Of a stretch of DNA of 62,599 bases, positions 48,273 through 56,604 are shown piece after piece. The stretch covers positions 1 to 62,599 of the forward strand of contig NZ_AWGC01000011.1 of assembly GCF_000495835.1 (NCBI RefSeq), in the 5' to 3' direction. A model generated the notes under the pieces. It made no database searches. It was not told where the DNA came from and saw only the letters and a program-made list of their open reading frames with translations. This stretch comes from Asticcacaulis sp. AC402 (GTDB lineage Bacteria; Pseudomonadota; Alphaproteobacteria; Caulobacterales; Caulobacteraceae). Made by a program: the position numbers and the translations under genes. How positions within the stretch are numbered: position 1 is the stretch's first letter; every line of letters starts with the position of its first letter.

Positions 48273-48426
48273 CAAGATTTCAGCACTTTCCGTCAAAATA
48301 TGTGCCCGCTCCGCCCGGACGACCCGCCGGAGGAAAGTTATCCACAAATTTTCTTCGCTTGGTAGCGGTCCCAATCTGTGACCAGGAGAAAATATCACTC
48401 GCTATAAGTGAGTTTTTGGCTTAAAA

Positions 48427-48475
48427 TTCGCAAATTCTGCGAAATATCTCTCTTTTTAGTGCCAATACGAGATAT
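48427..48475 (+). promoter_or_regulatory. hairpin-rich leader of the cold-shock gene
   Basis: Two inverted repeats lie 55-100 bases before the cold-shock ATG: TTCGCAAATTCTGCGAA (6-bp stem, 48427-48443) and ATATCTC (48444-48450) with GAGATAT (48469-48475). Cold-shock genes often carry structured leaders or stationary-phase operators; the role here is inference, and I see no clear promoter. Confidence 0.35.
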
Positions 48476-48528
48476 CCGTGTTATGGTTGCGTATGTCACT
48501 TGAGTTGCATGCGACATGGTGAGGATAG

Positions 48529-49092
48529 ATGAGTTTGTTTGATTACAATAACAAGAACGATGCCGACGAGTTAGTAACGATTTCAGGTCATGTAAAGTGG
48601 TTTGATGCCGCCAAGGGCTACGGCTTTATCGTTCCACAGGATGCCACGCTGACAAGCACGCGTGACGTTTTGCTCCACATCTCGAGCCTGCGCGACCTCG
48701 GCCGCGATAGTGCACATGAAGGCGCCAGAATCACCTGCAAGATTGCCAAGCGTGCCAAGGGCTGGCAGGTCATTGACATCGACCATCTCGACCAGGTGGC
48801 GGAACAGCCGAACGTGCGACAGGACGCTGTTCAAACGCGTTCGAGCCGCGCTTTGCCAGAAGGTATGCGTGTCGGCGATCTGGAGATTGCTACTATCAAG
48901 TGGTTTAATCGCACCAAGGGCTATGGATTTGTGGTCCGTGGTAATGATCCCACGGACATCTTCATTCACATCGAGACCCTGCGCCGTTACGGCCTCGAAG
49001 ATGTGCAGCAAGGCGACACCATCATGGTGCGCTTTGGTGAGGGGCCCAAGGGCCTGGTTGTGACGGAAGTTCACCCCAGGGCTCTGGTTTGA
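48529..49092 (+). CDS. two-domain cold-shock protein
   Basis: RNA/single-stranded-DNA-binding protein with two cold-shock domains in tandem. Domain 1 (residues 17-85) has [19 protein letters not shown] and LLHISSL; domain 2 (about 117-187) has [20 protein letters not shown] and IFIHIETL. Both retain RNP1 (K-G-Y-G-F) and RNP2 (V/I-F-x-H) aromatic residues. The linker is Gln/Arg/Ser-rich. 187 residues, like the double-CSD proteins of Caulobacter (CspC/CspD, stationary-phase rather than cold induced). ATG 48529 follows GGTGAGGAT. Confidence 0.93.
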   Translation: MSLFDYNNKNDADELVTISGHVKWFDAAKGYGFIVPQDATLTSTRDVLLHISSLRDLGRDSAHEGARITCKIAKRAKGWQVIDIDHLDQVAEQPNVRQDAVQTRSSRALPEGMRVGDLEIATIKWFNRTKGYGFVVRGNDPTDIFIHIETLRRYGLEDVQQGDTIMVRFGEGPKGLVVTEVHPRALV

Positions 49093-49104
49093 TTCCAACC
49101 CTCG

Positions 49105-49237
49105 ATGACCTCTACACATCTCGCCTTGGCAAGGGCAGCTGCTCGCCAGAGCTCATGCGAGGAGCCATCGGGGGCAGCGGAGCTTAAGCTGACGCGTGCG
49201 AATACCAAGCGTCTTTCTTTATGAGGCTTGTGTACGT
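49105..49237 (-). repeat. R2 dispersed repeat, inverted degenerate copy
   Basis: Read on the minus strand it follows R2: CAAGCCTCATAAAGAAAGAC, GCTTGGTATTCGC, a GCTTAAGCTCCGC segment, then GGCTCCTCGCATGAGCTCTG and CTTGCCAA. Both ends are eroded and the terminal inverted repeat is lost on one side. It is followed 36 bases later by an R1 copy. Confidence 0.65.
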
Positions 49238-49272
49238 CAGTATTCGTGTCGGTTCCCGACGAAAAATGCGCT

Positions 49273-49374
49273 AGAGCGCAATCCGATAAAGTGGAAGCCA
49301 CTTTTCGGATATATTGCGCGACAAAACAAAAACTTAGAGCGAGATGGCGATTCCATCTAAAGCCATCCCGCTCT
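49273..49374 (+). repeat. R1 dispersed palindromic repeat
   Basis: Near-consensus copy. Module A: AGAGCGCAATCCGATAAAGT, GGAAGCCACTTTTCGGATAT, ATTGCGC, an almost complete 20-bp hairpin. Linker GACAAAACAAAAACTTAG. Module B: AGAGCGAGATGGCGATTCCA, TCTAAAGCCATCCCGCTCT. It lies between the cold-shock gene and the DUF192 gene. Confidence 0.9.
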
Positions 49375-49463
49375 CCGTCACTGTTGCGCTTTTTGCCTTG
49401 AAAAGGCCACGCAGCGACGGCAGTTTCCATTTTACTTTTTATGGCGATTTCACGGGGTGGATC

Positions 49464-49979
49464 ATGTCCAGACATCTGCTGGCTGTTTTAGGATGGGGTG
49501 CGATTGTGCTCGGCGCGTGCGGTGTTCAGGCCTCGACGCCAGCCCCTGTGCCGCTAAGTGCGGCCCCGGCAGAATGCCGCAGCATGAATGTCACGCCTTA
49601 TTCGCCGCGCGAGTCACTGGAAGTCGATTCGGGTAAGGGGAGACGGTTGTTTTCAGTCGAGATCGCATCGAATTTCGCAACGCGCGCCCAGGGCATGATG
49701 TGCCGTACACAAATCGCTGACAATGAGGGCATGCTGTTCGAATTTCAGGACGTGCAAGAGCGGGCCTTCTGGATGAACAACACCCTGATCTCACTGGACA
49801 TTATATACATCGCTCCTGACGGACGGATCGTGTCGATTCAAAAAAACGCCCGGCCGTTGGATCGCACGCCTTTGCCCTCGAAAGGGCCGGCCAGTGGTGT
49901 GCTGGAGGTTCGCGGCGGTCTGAGTGATCAATTGGGCTTGAAGGCCGGTGACCGGGTTATCCACCCGTTTTTCCGGTAA
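49464..49979 (+). CDS. DUF192 lipoprotein
   Basis: Exported protein of the DUF192 family, a small beta-barrel fold of unknown function. The N terminus MSRHLLAVLGWGAIVLGACG ends in a lipobox (L-G-A-C), so it is likely a lipoprotein. The domain covers residues 50-170 with FSVEIASNFATRAQGMMCRT, MLFEFQDVQERAFWMNNTLI (the F-W-M-x-N-T signature) and ISLDIIYIAPDGRIVSIQKN. I start at ATG 49464 (171 residues), after GGGGTGG; the frame is open to 49344 but that part is an R1 repeat. It stands alone before two tRNA-Pro genes. Confidence 0.9.
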   Translation: MSRHLLAVLGWGAIVLGACGVQASTPAPVPLSAAPAECRSMNVTPYSPRESLEVDSGKGRRLFSVEIASNFATRAQGMMCRTQIADNEGMLFEFQDVQERAFWMNNTLISLDIIYIAPDGRIVSIQKNARPLDRTPLPSKGPASGVLEVRGGLSDQLGLKAGDRVIHPFFR

Positions 49980-50073
49980 GAGGAAAAATCGCACGCTTTC
50001 GAGGTACATGGGGCTTGCGGAGCCTGATCTAAAATGTCATGTAGCGCGCCTCTCAAGTCTCGGCTGAGAGCGT

Positions 50074-50151
<78 letters not shown>

Positions 50152-50176
50152 TCGCCGGTACAGATAAAGTGAGTGT

Positions 50177-50253
50177 CGGGGCGTAGCGCAGCCTGGTAGC
50201 GCGTCTGCTTCGGGAGCAGAAGGCCGGAGGTTCGAATCCTCTCGCCCCGACCA
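50177..50253 (+). tRNA. tRNA-Pro (anticodon CGG)
   Basis: A 77-base cloverleaf with CGGGGCG and CGCCCCG acceptor arms, anticodon stem-loop TCTGCTTCGGGAGCAGA giving CGG, and T-arm GGAGGTTCGAATCCTCT; ACCA encoded. It shares the D-arm and T-arm with the tRNA-Pro before it, which suggests local duplication. Confidence 0.97.
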
Positions 50254-50261
50254 TTAAAGTG

Positions 50262-50286
50262 GCCACCCTTCTGGGTGGCTTTTTTA
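50262..50286 (+). terminator. Rho-independent terminator after the tRNA-Pro pair
   Basis: GCCACCC (50262-50268), loop TTCT, GGGTGGC (50273-50279), then TTTTTT. It starts 9 bases after the second tRNA-Pro, so both tRNAs are probably one transcript. Confidence 0.92.
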
Positions 50287-50388
50287 ATGGTCGGGATAAG
50301 ACGTTAGAGTACAATCACAAGAGGTTCGAAAAGAGCGAGTTGCGTGGCGACTTGCCACTTTGGCTAATCGGGGCACCCCAAACGAACT

Positions 50389-50556
50389 CATACCAAGCCT
50401 CATAAAGAATGACGCTTGGTATTCGCTTTTTTTTCAGCTCAAGCGCCGGACCAGGCGCCCCCCATAGCTCCTCGCAAATGCTCGGGCGCCCGAAGTACGT
50501 TCTCTGGCGCGCTTGCCAACCCACGATGAGTCAAGATTTTCGCAGGTTGGTGTAAG
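50389..50556 (+). repeat. R2 dispersed repeat
   Basis: Second plus-strand copy: CATACCAAGCCTCATAAAGA, ATGACGCTTGGTATTCGC, a T8 run, CAGCTCAAGCGCC and, at the right end, CGCAGGTTGGTGTAAG, the weakened partner of the left terminal repeat. It lies in the 450-base gap between the tRNA-Pro terminator and the NDUFS4-like gene. The remaining bases of that gap (50287-50388, 50557-50737) contain only a small hairpin (GTGGCGACTTGCCAC, 50344-50358). Confidence 0.72.
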
Positions 50557-50737
50557 CCGCGAGCGAAGTGAGTGGCAAGCGCAGAGACGCCAACGTTTTC
50601 GCCCCGCAGTAAAAGGACCGCTTAATGCCATAAGCTTCCGGATATAAGCATGTGAGGCCCACCACCTTGTTGCAACTGCGCTGGATTTTGTAGTAACAGA
50701 CGGACAAGCGGATTCCTTGCCGCTCATGGAGCCATTC

Positions 50738-51043
50738 ATGTTCGCGCGTATTTTCAAGCCTGCCAAAACCGCCATGCAATCCGGCCGCGCCAAGACGCAC
50801 GAATGGGTTCTGGAGTTCGAACCGAAATCGGCGCGCACGCCTGATCCGTTGATGGGCTGGACGTCGTCGGCGGACACAGAAGCCCAGGTGCAACTGACCT
50901 TCGAGACCAAGGACCAGGCCATGGCCTATGCCGAACACCATGGCATTCCGTTCCGTCTCATTGAACCTGAATTGCCACCGAAAATTATCAAGACTTATGC
51001 CGACAACTTCGCCTACACGCGTCGGCAGAGTTGGACGCACTAA
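50738..51043 (+). CDS. complex I accessory subunit, NDUFS4-like (ETC complex I subunit)
   Basis: Homologue of mitochondrial NDUFS4 (18 kDa, AQDQ), an accessory subunit that stabilises the NADH-oxidising module. Marks are THEWVLEFEPKSARTPDPLM, GWTSSADTEAQVQLTFETKD, AMAYAEHHGIPFRLIEP and the C-terminal SYADNFA-type NFAYTRRQSWTH. 101 residues from ATG 50738 (GGAG 5 bases upstream); ATG 50726 is an alternative. It is 9 kb beyond the nuo-rnj run as a single gene; its TAA begins an R1 repeat. Known only from alphaproteobacteria and mitochondria among complex I systems. Confidence 0.93.
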   Translation: MFARIFKPAKTAMQSGRAKTHEWVLEFEPKSARTPDPLMGWTSSADTEAQVQLTFETKDQAMAYAEHHGIPFRLIEPELPPKIIKTYADNFAYTRRQSWTH

Positions 51044-51146
51044 AGCGCAGTGCGATAAAGTGTGCAGCACTTTTCGGAAAAATTGCGCGACAAACCAAAA
51101 ACTTAGAGCGGACTTTTGATTCCATCAAAACGCATCGCGCTCTAGA
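51042..51146 (+). repeat. R1 dispersed palindromic repeat, abuts a stop codon
   Basis: Full copy: AAAGCGCAGTGCGATAAAGT, GTGCAGCACTTTTCGGAAAA, ATTGCGCGACAAACCAAAAA, CTTAGAGCGGAC, TTTTGATTCCATCAAAACGC and ATCGCGCTCTAGAGC. Its first bases coincide with the TAA stop of the NDUFS4-like gene. It lies 15 bases before tRNA-Arg. Confidence 0.9.
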
Positions 51147-51160
51147 GCCCAGGTTTTTAT

Positions 51161-51237
51161 GGCTCCGTAGCTCAACTGGATAGAGCATCCGCCTTCTAAG
51201 CGGACGGTTACAGGTTCGAGCCCTGTCGGAGTCGCCA
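51161..51237 (+). tRNA. tRNA-Arg (anticodon TCT)
   Basis: A 77-base cloverleaf: acceptor GGCTCCG with CGGAGTC, D-arm GCTCAACTGGATAGAGC, anticodon stem-loop TCCGCCTTCTAAGCGGA giving TCT, T-arm CAGGTTCGAGCCCTG, and encoded GCCA. Confidence 0.96.
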
Positions 51238-51276
51238 TTTGTTAAGACTCCCGCAACCAAATTATACCATCCTGTG

Positions 51277-52107
51277 TCAGGCTGCTCCCGTTGCCACGGG
51301 CGTGCCCAAGCCTTCTTGTCCCCACTCTGCCCATGATCCGTCATAGAGTAGGGCCGAGGTATGGCCGGTTTCTGCCAAGGCCATACTGAGGATGGCTGCG
51401 GTCACACCGGACCCGCACGACGTTACGACGGTCGCATTTCCACCGACACCGGCTCCTGCAAAAATCTCGCGCAACTCTGCCACAGACTTCAGAGCGCCGT
51501 CACGAATCAGCTCGCCAAACGGCAGGCTGCGGCTGCCCGGCATATGTCCTGAGCGTAAACCGGCTCGCGGTTCGGGCACCGTTCCTTCGAACCGAGCCCG
51601 CGAACGGGCATCCAGCACAAGAAATCTCTCAGAACATCCAAGCAGGCTCTTCAACCCGATGATCTTTTCCGCCAGCGGGCGAGGGGTATAGGCGACCTCC
51701 GCGACAACCGGAACCCCGCCTTCGATCCGCAAGCCGGCTGCTTTCCAGGCCGGCAATCCGCCGCGCAACACTTGAACCGACTTATGCCCCATAATGTGAA
51801 AGGTCCACCACACCCGGGCGGCCGAAAACAGACCCTGGCGATCATAGATTACGACGTGATCTTGCTCGGAAATGCCCAGGCGGCCGACGGCCTGGGCGAA
51901 TTGCTTGGGCGATGGCGCCATATGCGGCAGTTCGGTTGAATGATCGCTGACCACTTCGATGTCGAAAAACTGTGCGCCAGGAATATGACACTGTTCGTGC
52001 AGCGCCCGCATGTCGGTGCCATCCAGCGCCCAACTACCGTCGAGCACCTTGACGGTCCCGTTCGCGATCAATCGGTGAAGGTCTTCGGCATCAATCTGAG
52101 TCGTCAT
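51277..52107 (-). CDS. sseA: 3-mercaptopyruvate sulfurtransferase (rhodanese family)
   Basis: Two rhodanese domains. The C-terminal one carries the active cysteine in VVTSCGSGVTAAIL, the C-G-S/P-G-V-T signature of 3-mercaptopyruvate rather than thiosulfate sulfurtransferases. Other marks are VKVLDGSWAL, HIPGAQFFDIEVVSD, VVIYDRQGLFSAARVWWTF and FLVLDARSRARFEGTVPEPR with SGHMPGSRSLPF. I start at ATG 52107 (MTTQIDAEDL, 276 residues) after GGAGA; the start lies inside the last codons of phrB, a 17-base overlap, so the two are co-translated. Confidence 0.95.
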   Translation of the reverse strand: MTTQIDAEDLHRLIANGTVKVLDGSWALDGTDMRALHEQCHIPGAQFFDIEVVSDHSTELPHMAPSPKQFAQAVGRLGISEQDHVVIYDRQGLFSAARVWWTFHIMGHKSVQVLRGGLPAWKAAGLRIEGGVPVVAEVAYTPRPLAEKIIGLKSLLGCSERFLVLDARSRARFEGTVPEPRAGLRSGHMPGSRSLPFGELIRDGALKSVAELREIFAGAGVGGNATVVTSCGSGVTAAILSMALAETGHTSALLYDGSWAEWGQEGLGTPVATGAA

Positions 52108-53527
52108 TACTGTCTCTCCGGCGATAGGCGTCGAGTGCGCGGTCGCGGGCGTGGGCGTGGTCGACGATCGGTTGCGGATAGGTGACATCTTTGGTCGAAT
52201 TGTCAAACAGATCGACTACGCGGTCATAGCCCGACACGTGGCGGTGACGGTAGATGCCCTTCGGATCGAACTTGTCGGCCTGGGTCGTCGGATTGAAGAT
52301 GCGAAAATAGGGCGCGGCATCGGCGCCGCATCCGGCGACCCATTGCCAGTTGCCGGGGTTATTGGCCGGATCGGCGTCGACCAGACAATCCCAGAACCAC
52401 TGCTCACCGCGCCGCCAGTCTATCAGCAGGTGTTTGACGAGAAAGGAGGCGCAGACCATTCGGACACGATTGTGCATGAAGCCGGTCCGCCACAATTCCT
52501 TCATGCCGGCGTCGACAAGCGGGTAGCCGGTCTCGCCGCGGGTCCAGGCGGTGAAATCGCCGTCACTATCACGCCACGGAAAGCCATCGAAATCGTCGCG
52601 AAAATTACGTTCATGCAGCTGCGGCTGCTGGTGCAGAATGTTGTAGTTGAACTCGCGCCAGACCAGTTCCTTGCGCAACTTTTCCGCCGGCGCAGCCAGT
52701 CGCGGCGCCTCACAGACGGCATCATCGACGTCGGCGAGAATACGCCGCGGACTGATCTCCCCGAAACGCAAGTGCGGTGACAGCCGCGACGTGATATCCA
52801 TATCCGGGCGATCGCGGCCGTCTTCATAGTCGGGGAGACCGTGACTGACAAAACGGCGCAAGGCTTTTCGCGCGCCACTTTCGCCAGGTGAAAAAGCGGC
52901 AAAGCCTTCGGTCCAGTCGCTACCCGAAGACGTTTTTTCCGGCTTCAGCCCCAGATCTTCGATCGCCAAAGACTTTGGCCATTGCGCAAGCACAGGCCAT
53001 GGATGGGTTGACAGTGTACGGAAGGAATCAACATTCAGAACGCCAGCCGCGTCGACAGCGCGAAAAAACGGCGTATAGACGCGATAAGGCTTGCCTTCCT
53101 TGGTTTTGATAGTGCCTGGTTCGGTAAAGAAGGCGGTGTTGTGACGCTCTAAAGCGACAGATATGTCCGCCAGGGCATTTTCAAGTTCACAGTCGCGCTC
53201 TTCGGTTTTAGGCTCAAAAGTTCGCGAACAAATAACAGTTTTTGCTGATGTTTTTTGGCAAATATCAGCCAGAACCATGTGGCTCGGCCCGCGGTCAACA
53301 ATCAATCTTGACCCCAGACCGCGTAATTCCTCATCCAAAGAATGAAGAGATTGGTGTAACCACCAGCGCGAGGTTGCGCCGAGCGGACGGGCATACTGGC
53401 CGTCATCCCAGATATAGACCGGACAAACCGGTCGTTTTGTGGCAAGAGCTGCGACAACGCCAGCATGGTCGTTCAGACGCAGGTCAAAGCGGAACCACAG
53501 GATAACGGGATGTTCTGAAAGTGCCAT
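52091..53527 (-). CDS. phrB: deoxyribodipyrimidine photolyase
   Basis: Light-driven repair of cyclobutane pyrimidine dimers with FAD and an antenna chromophore. N-terminal alpha/beta domain from ILWFRFDLRLNDHAGVVAAL; FAD-binding helical domain with LVWREFNYNILHQQP, GYPLVDAGMKELWRTGFMHN, RVRMVCASFLVKHLLIDWR and DADPANNPGNWQWVAGCGAD then APYFRIFNPTTQADKFDP. These are class I CPD photolyase residues (the asparagine next to FAD is in DPANNPGNW). 478 residues. First gene of a two-gene unit with sseA; divergent from the glycosyltransferase gene. Confidence 0.95.
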   Translation of the reverse strand: MALSEHPVILWFRFDLRLNDHAGVVAALATKRPVCPVYIWDDGQYARPLGATSRWWLHQSLHSLDEELRGLGSRLIVDRGPSHMVLADICQKTSAKTVICSRTFEPKTEERDCELENALADISVALERHNTAFFTEPGTIKTKEGKPYRVYTPFFRAVDAAGVLNVDSFRTLSTHPWPVLAQWPKSLAIEDLGLKPEKTSSGSDWTEGFAAFSPGESGARKALRRFVSHGLPDYEDGRDRPDMDITSRLSPHLRFGEISPRRILADVDDAVCEAPRLAAPAEKLRKELVWREFNYNILHQQPQLHERNFRDDFDGFPWRDSDGDFTAWTRGETGYPLVDAGMKELWRTGFMHNRVRMVCASFLVKHLLIDWRRGEQWFWDCLVDADPANNPGNWQWVAGCGADAAPYFRIFNPTTQADKFDPKGIYRHRHVSGYDRVVDLFDNSTKDVTYPQPIVDHAHARDRALDAYRRRDSNDDSD

Positions 53528-53590
53528 AGGTCACAATAATGTTGTTGAAAGAACTTGCCTGCCAAAGAGGTCTTGGGCACAAGGACGAAC

Positions 53591-54382
53591 ATGGAGCCGC
53601 CTCGTTTGACACCCTTAAGCTGTTGTATTATCGCCAGGAATGAAGGCGACAGGATCGGTGATGTCATTCGCGCTGTTTCTGGCCTGGTCGACGAGGTGGT
53701 CGTGGTCGACAGCGGATCTACCGACAACACTGTGGCGGTGGCGGAAGGTCTGGGCGCGCGGGTGATTCATCATGACTGGCCGGGTTATGGACCACAAAAG
53801 AGGTTCAGTGAAGACTGTGCGGCATACGACTGGATCCTTAACCTGGATGCCGACGAAATCATGACGCCCGAACTCTGTGCCGAGATCAGGGCGCTGATCG
53901 CCTCACGGCCCAGACTCAACGCCTACCGCTTTCGCATCATGAATGTCTATCCCGGCCGATCGGCGCCGCGCCTGTGGGCCGACTTTCACAACTATGTCCG
54001 TCTGTACGATCGTCGCGTCGTGCGTTTTCGAGAAAGCCCTGTCCACGATACAGTCGATACCCGTAACGAACCGGTCGGGCAACTCAAAGGCACCGTGACG
54101 CATTTCTCGTCGCGCTCCTTCGACCACATCCGGCAAAAGTTCGAAGCCTACAACACACTCCAGTCCAAGGTCCTGAAAAAGCCCTCGTGGCAGCTTTGGG
54201 CGCGCCTGCCACTGGAGTATCCGCTCGGCTTCCTGCGCTACTACATCTTCCGCCGCCATTTCACCGGCGGCATCGACGGCGTGCGTGTAAGCCACATCGC
54301 CGCCGAGGCGCGCTTCAAACGCATCCTCAAATTCCTTGACGCAAAACGCAACCGCCAAGCAACGAACGGACCGCCAGCATGA
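53591..54382 (+). CDS. family 2 glycosyltransferase, LPS-core type (WaaE/KdtX-like)
   Basis: GT-A fold glycosyltransferase. It has the nucleotide-sugar start SCCIIARNEGDRIGDVIRAV, VVVDSGSTDNTVAVAEGLGA, the metal motif LNLDADEIM, and the C-terminal amphipathic part LPLEYPLGFLRYYIFRRHFT that associates with the membrane. This architecture matches the WaaE/KdtX group adding a sugar to the LPS inner core. I start at ATG 53591 (263 residues) after AAGGAC; TTG 53555 is the longest option. It overlaps the acyltransferase gene by four bases, which fits a lipopolysaccharide role. Confidence 0.88.
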   Translation: MEPPRLTPLSCCIIARNEGDRIGDVIRAVSGLVDEVVVVDSGSTDNTVAVAEGLGARVIHHDWPGYGPQKRFSEDCAAYDWILNLDADEIMTPELCAEIRALIASRPRLNAYRFRIMNVYPGRSAPRLWADFHNYVRLYDRRVVRFRESPVHDTVDTRNEPVGQLKGTVTHFSSRSFDHIRQKFEAYNTLQSKVLKKPSWQLWARLPLEYPLGFLRYYIFRRHFTGGIDGVRVSHIAAEARFKRILKFLDAKRNRQATNGPPA

Positions 54383-55311
54383 ACGAAAAGGTCGGTTTCT
54401 GGCAAGATCTGTTGTGGCGCCTCGAAGCGTTGGCCTTCGACGCCACCGTTGGCTTGCTGCGACTGTTCCCGGTCGATACAGCATCGGACCTGGGCGCCAG
54501 CCTTTTGAAGACCCTGGGCCCGATCTCACCGGTCCAAAAGGTGGTCCTTCGCAATCTTGACCTGGCCTTTCCCGACAAGGACGTCGGCTGGAAGGCGCGC
54601 ATTTGCAGGGCCCAGTGGGACAATCTGGGCCGGACCTTTGCCGAGATCGCCATGATGGACCGTATCACGATCGCCAACGGCCGCATCGTGGTCCAGAATG
54701 CAGAGCGTCTGGAAGAGATCAAGCTTTCAGGTCGACCTGTCGTCTTCATCTCTGGCCATTTCGCCAATTGGGAAATCATGCCGTCGGTGATCAACGAAGC
54801 TGGCGTCATCTGCCAGATGACCTATCGCGCCGCCAACAACCCCTATGTTGACGCGCGCTGGCGCAAGGCACGTGAACGCTACGGCACGCAGCTATTCGCG
54901 CCAAAGGGGGGCGACGGTGCCAAGGAACTCCTGGCCGGTATGGCGCGGGGCGAATCTGTGGCGCTGATGAACGACCAGAAGTTCAACCGCGGTGTCTCGA
55001 CGCCGTTCTTCAGCAGGCCGGTCGATACGGCGCCCGGCCCGGCCCGGCTGGCTTTGCGTTTCGGCACGGTGCTGCAACCGATGACGGTCGAACGCACCGA
55101 CCGGGCACGGTTTCGGGTTACTGTATGCGATCCGATCAACGTGGTCGACACGGGTCGCAAGTCCGAGGACATCGATGCAACGGTCTGCAAGGTCAGCAAC
55201 TTCATCGAAGACGCCGTTCGCGCGCGACCGGAAGCGTGGTTCTGGGTCCACAAGCGCTGGCCAAACGACGCCTACAAATCCGCAGCGGAAACGCCGGGTC
55301 ACAAAAATTGA
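54379..55311 (+). CDS. lipid A late acyltransferase (LpxL/HtrB family)
   Basis: Inner-membrane acyltransferase adding a secondary fatty acid to lipid A. The catalytic H-x4-E motif is in VFISGHFANWEIMPS, with ALMNDQKFNRGVSTPFF and the C-terminal EAWFWVHKRWP typical of the family. The N-terminal hydrophobic segment (ATVGLLRLFPV) is short. 310 residues. Starts in the stop of the glycosyltransferase. Whether it acts as LpxL, LpxM or an acyltransferase for another lipid cannot be told. Confidence 0.92.
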   Translation: MNEKVGFWQDLLWRLEALAFDATVGLLRLFPVDTASDLGASLLKTLGPISPVQKVVLRNLDLAFPDKDVGWKARICRAQWDNLGRTFAEIAMMDRITIANGRIVVQNAERLEEIKLSGRPVVFISGHFANWEIMPSVINEAGVICQMTYRAANNPYVDARWRKARERYGTQLFAPKGGDGAKELLAGMARGESVALMNDQKFNRGVSTPFFSRPVDTAPGPARLALRFGTVLQPMTVERTDRARFRVTVCDPINVVDTGRKSEDIDATVCKVSNFIEDAVRARPEAWFWVHKRWPNDAYKSAAETPGHKN

Positions 55312-55360
55312 ATCCTGTCATCTGGTCAATTCGCTACGCGAGCCTTAGGTTATCTGCTGC

Positions 55361-56491
55361 ATGAGCATGTGGTCGCAGATCGTAAAGAAGCGCAAGCTGA
55401 GCCTGGTAGTCGGCGCCCTGATCGGCGCCTTCGTGGCTCTGGCATGGATATACCTGCAGAACGACATTCATCGCAACGCGCTGGACCCCAAGCTTCCGTT
55501 CCAGGTCTATCGGCCGCCGGCCGCACCGAACTACAGCAAGGCCCAGGGCTGGCATCTCCACCCGGCGATGGCGGGCTACTATGCGGACCCGCGCAAGGTC
55601 GACGTCTTCTTCGTGCATGGCACGACTTTCAATGGCGGGCGCGACTGGCTCGGGCGTGTCGACAGCCGGACGATCGATCAGGAAGTTCATCGGGTCCAAC
55701 TCCCCAACTACGCCGCGCCCTACGCTATCATGGGCAATGTCTACGCGCCGAAGTACCGCCAGGCCAGCCTCTATACCCAACTGACGCTGCGCGAAGACGC
55801 CCGCGAAGCACGCCAGTTCGCCTACCGCGATGTTGAGTCTGCCTTCCGCGCTTTCATGGCCCAACGCAAAGGTGGCCGGGGCTTCGTTATTGTCGGGGTC
55901 GAGCAGGGCGGTTTGCTGAGCGAACGTGTTTTGCGGGACGTCGTTGCCCCGGACCCGGAATTGAAGACCCAGATGGTGTCAGCCTATCTCATCGAAACTC
56001 TGGCGCCGGAACAGCAGTTCGGAAGCGAAGGCCGTCTCATGCCCGCGTGCCTGTCGCGGATCCAGACCGGGTGCGTCCTGAGCTATCTCAGCGTCGAAGC
56101 CAACCGTCCCGACAAGACCCTGCAACGCCTGCAGAAGGCGGTCTTCTGGGATGGAGACCGTCTCGAGCCGCTCGATTCCCAGAAGGCAATTTGCGTCAAT
56201 CCGGTTCTTGGCGTTGTCGGCGATCACGTCGCCGAAGCCAAGGATTCGCTGGGCGCCACCAATGCCACTGGGCTGGAATGGGGGGTTGAGCCCGCGCTGA
56301 TTCCGCGCAAGGTGTCGGCGCGCTGTGTCCGTGGCATGTTGATGGTTGATAAGCCCGGTTCACCGTCTTTCAAAGACGCCAACACTTGGGAGGATCGCAA
56401 AAAAGTCAACGCTTACAATCTTTTCTATGGAGATCTTCAAGAAGATTTTCACACCCGGTGGCAGACCTTCCGGGCCATCCAGGTCCAATAA
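55361..56491 (+). CDS. DUF3089 alpha/beta-hydrolase-like protein, nucleophile replaced
   Basis: A 376-residue protein anchored by one N-terminal membrane helix (LSLVVGALIGAFVALAWIYL). It follows the DUF3089 layout: KVDVFFVHGTTFNGGRDW (oxyanion region), GNVYAPKYRQASLYTQLTL and a nucleophile elbow. The elbow reads VIVGVEQGGLL: residue 181 is Glu where hydrolases of this fold have Ser, Cys or Asp. It has several cysteines late in the sequence (PACLSRIQTGCVL; CVNPVLG; SARCVRG). 50 bases after the acyltransferase, so possibly one operon. A catalytic or structural role is unknown. Confidence 0.85.
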   Translation: MSMWSQIVKKRKLSLVVGALIGAFVALAWIYLQNDIHRNALDPKLPFQVYRPPAAPNYSKAQGWHLHPAMAGYYADPRKVDVFFVHGTTFNGGRDWLGRVDSRTIDQEVHRVQLPNYAAPYAIMGNVYAPKYRQASLYTQLTLREDAREARQFAYRDVESAFRAFMAQRKGGRGFVIVGVEQGGLLSERVLRDVVAPDPELKTQMVSAYLIETLAPEQQFGSEGRLMPACLSRIQTGCVLSYLSVEANRPDKTLQRLQKAVFWDGDRLEPLDSQKAICVNPVLGVVGDHVAEAKDSLGATNATGLEWGVEPALIPRKVSARCVRGMLMVDKPGSPSFKDANTWEDRKKVNAYNLFYGDLQEDFHTRWQTFRAIQVQ

Positions 56492-56502
56492 CTTGGGACC
56501 TG

Positions 56503-56604
56503 GAGCGAAATCCGATTAAGCGGACGCTTCGCATCGGAAAATTTTCTTGACAAAACAAAAACTTAGAGCGGTGTTTTGATTCCATCAAAACTCATCCCGC
56601 TCTA
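56503..56604 (+). repeat. R1 repeat, left half of a head-to-head pair
   Basis: GAGCGAAATCCGATTAAGCG, then a shortened module A loop, GACAAAACAAAAACTTAGAG, and module B GCGGTGTTTTGATTCCATCA, AAACTCATCCCGCTCT. The inverted second copy begins at once, so the pair makes a roughly 200-bp imperfect palindrome. Confidence 0.88.

Noticed and set aside
49344-49463. Upstream extension of the DUF192 gene (40 residues)
   Set aside because: The extension is encoded by an R1 repeat; the signal peptide with lipobox begins at ATG 49464. The same reasoning removes the extension of phaC (44057-44143).
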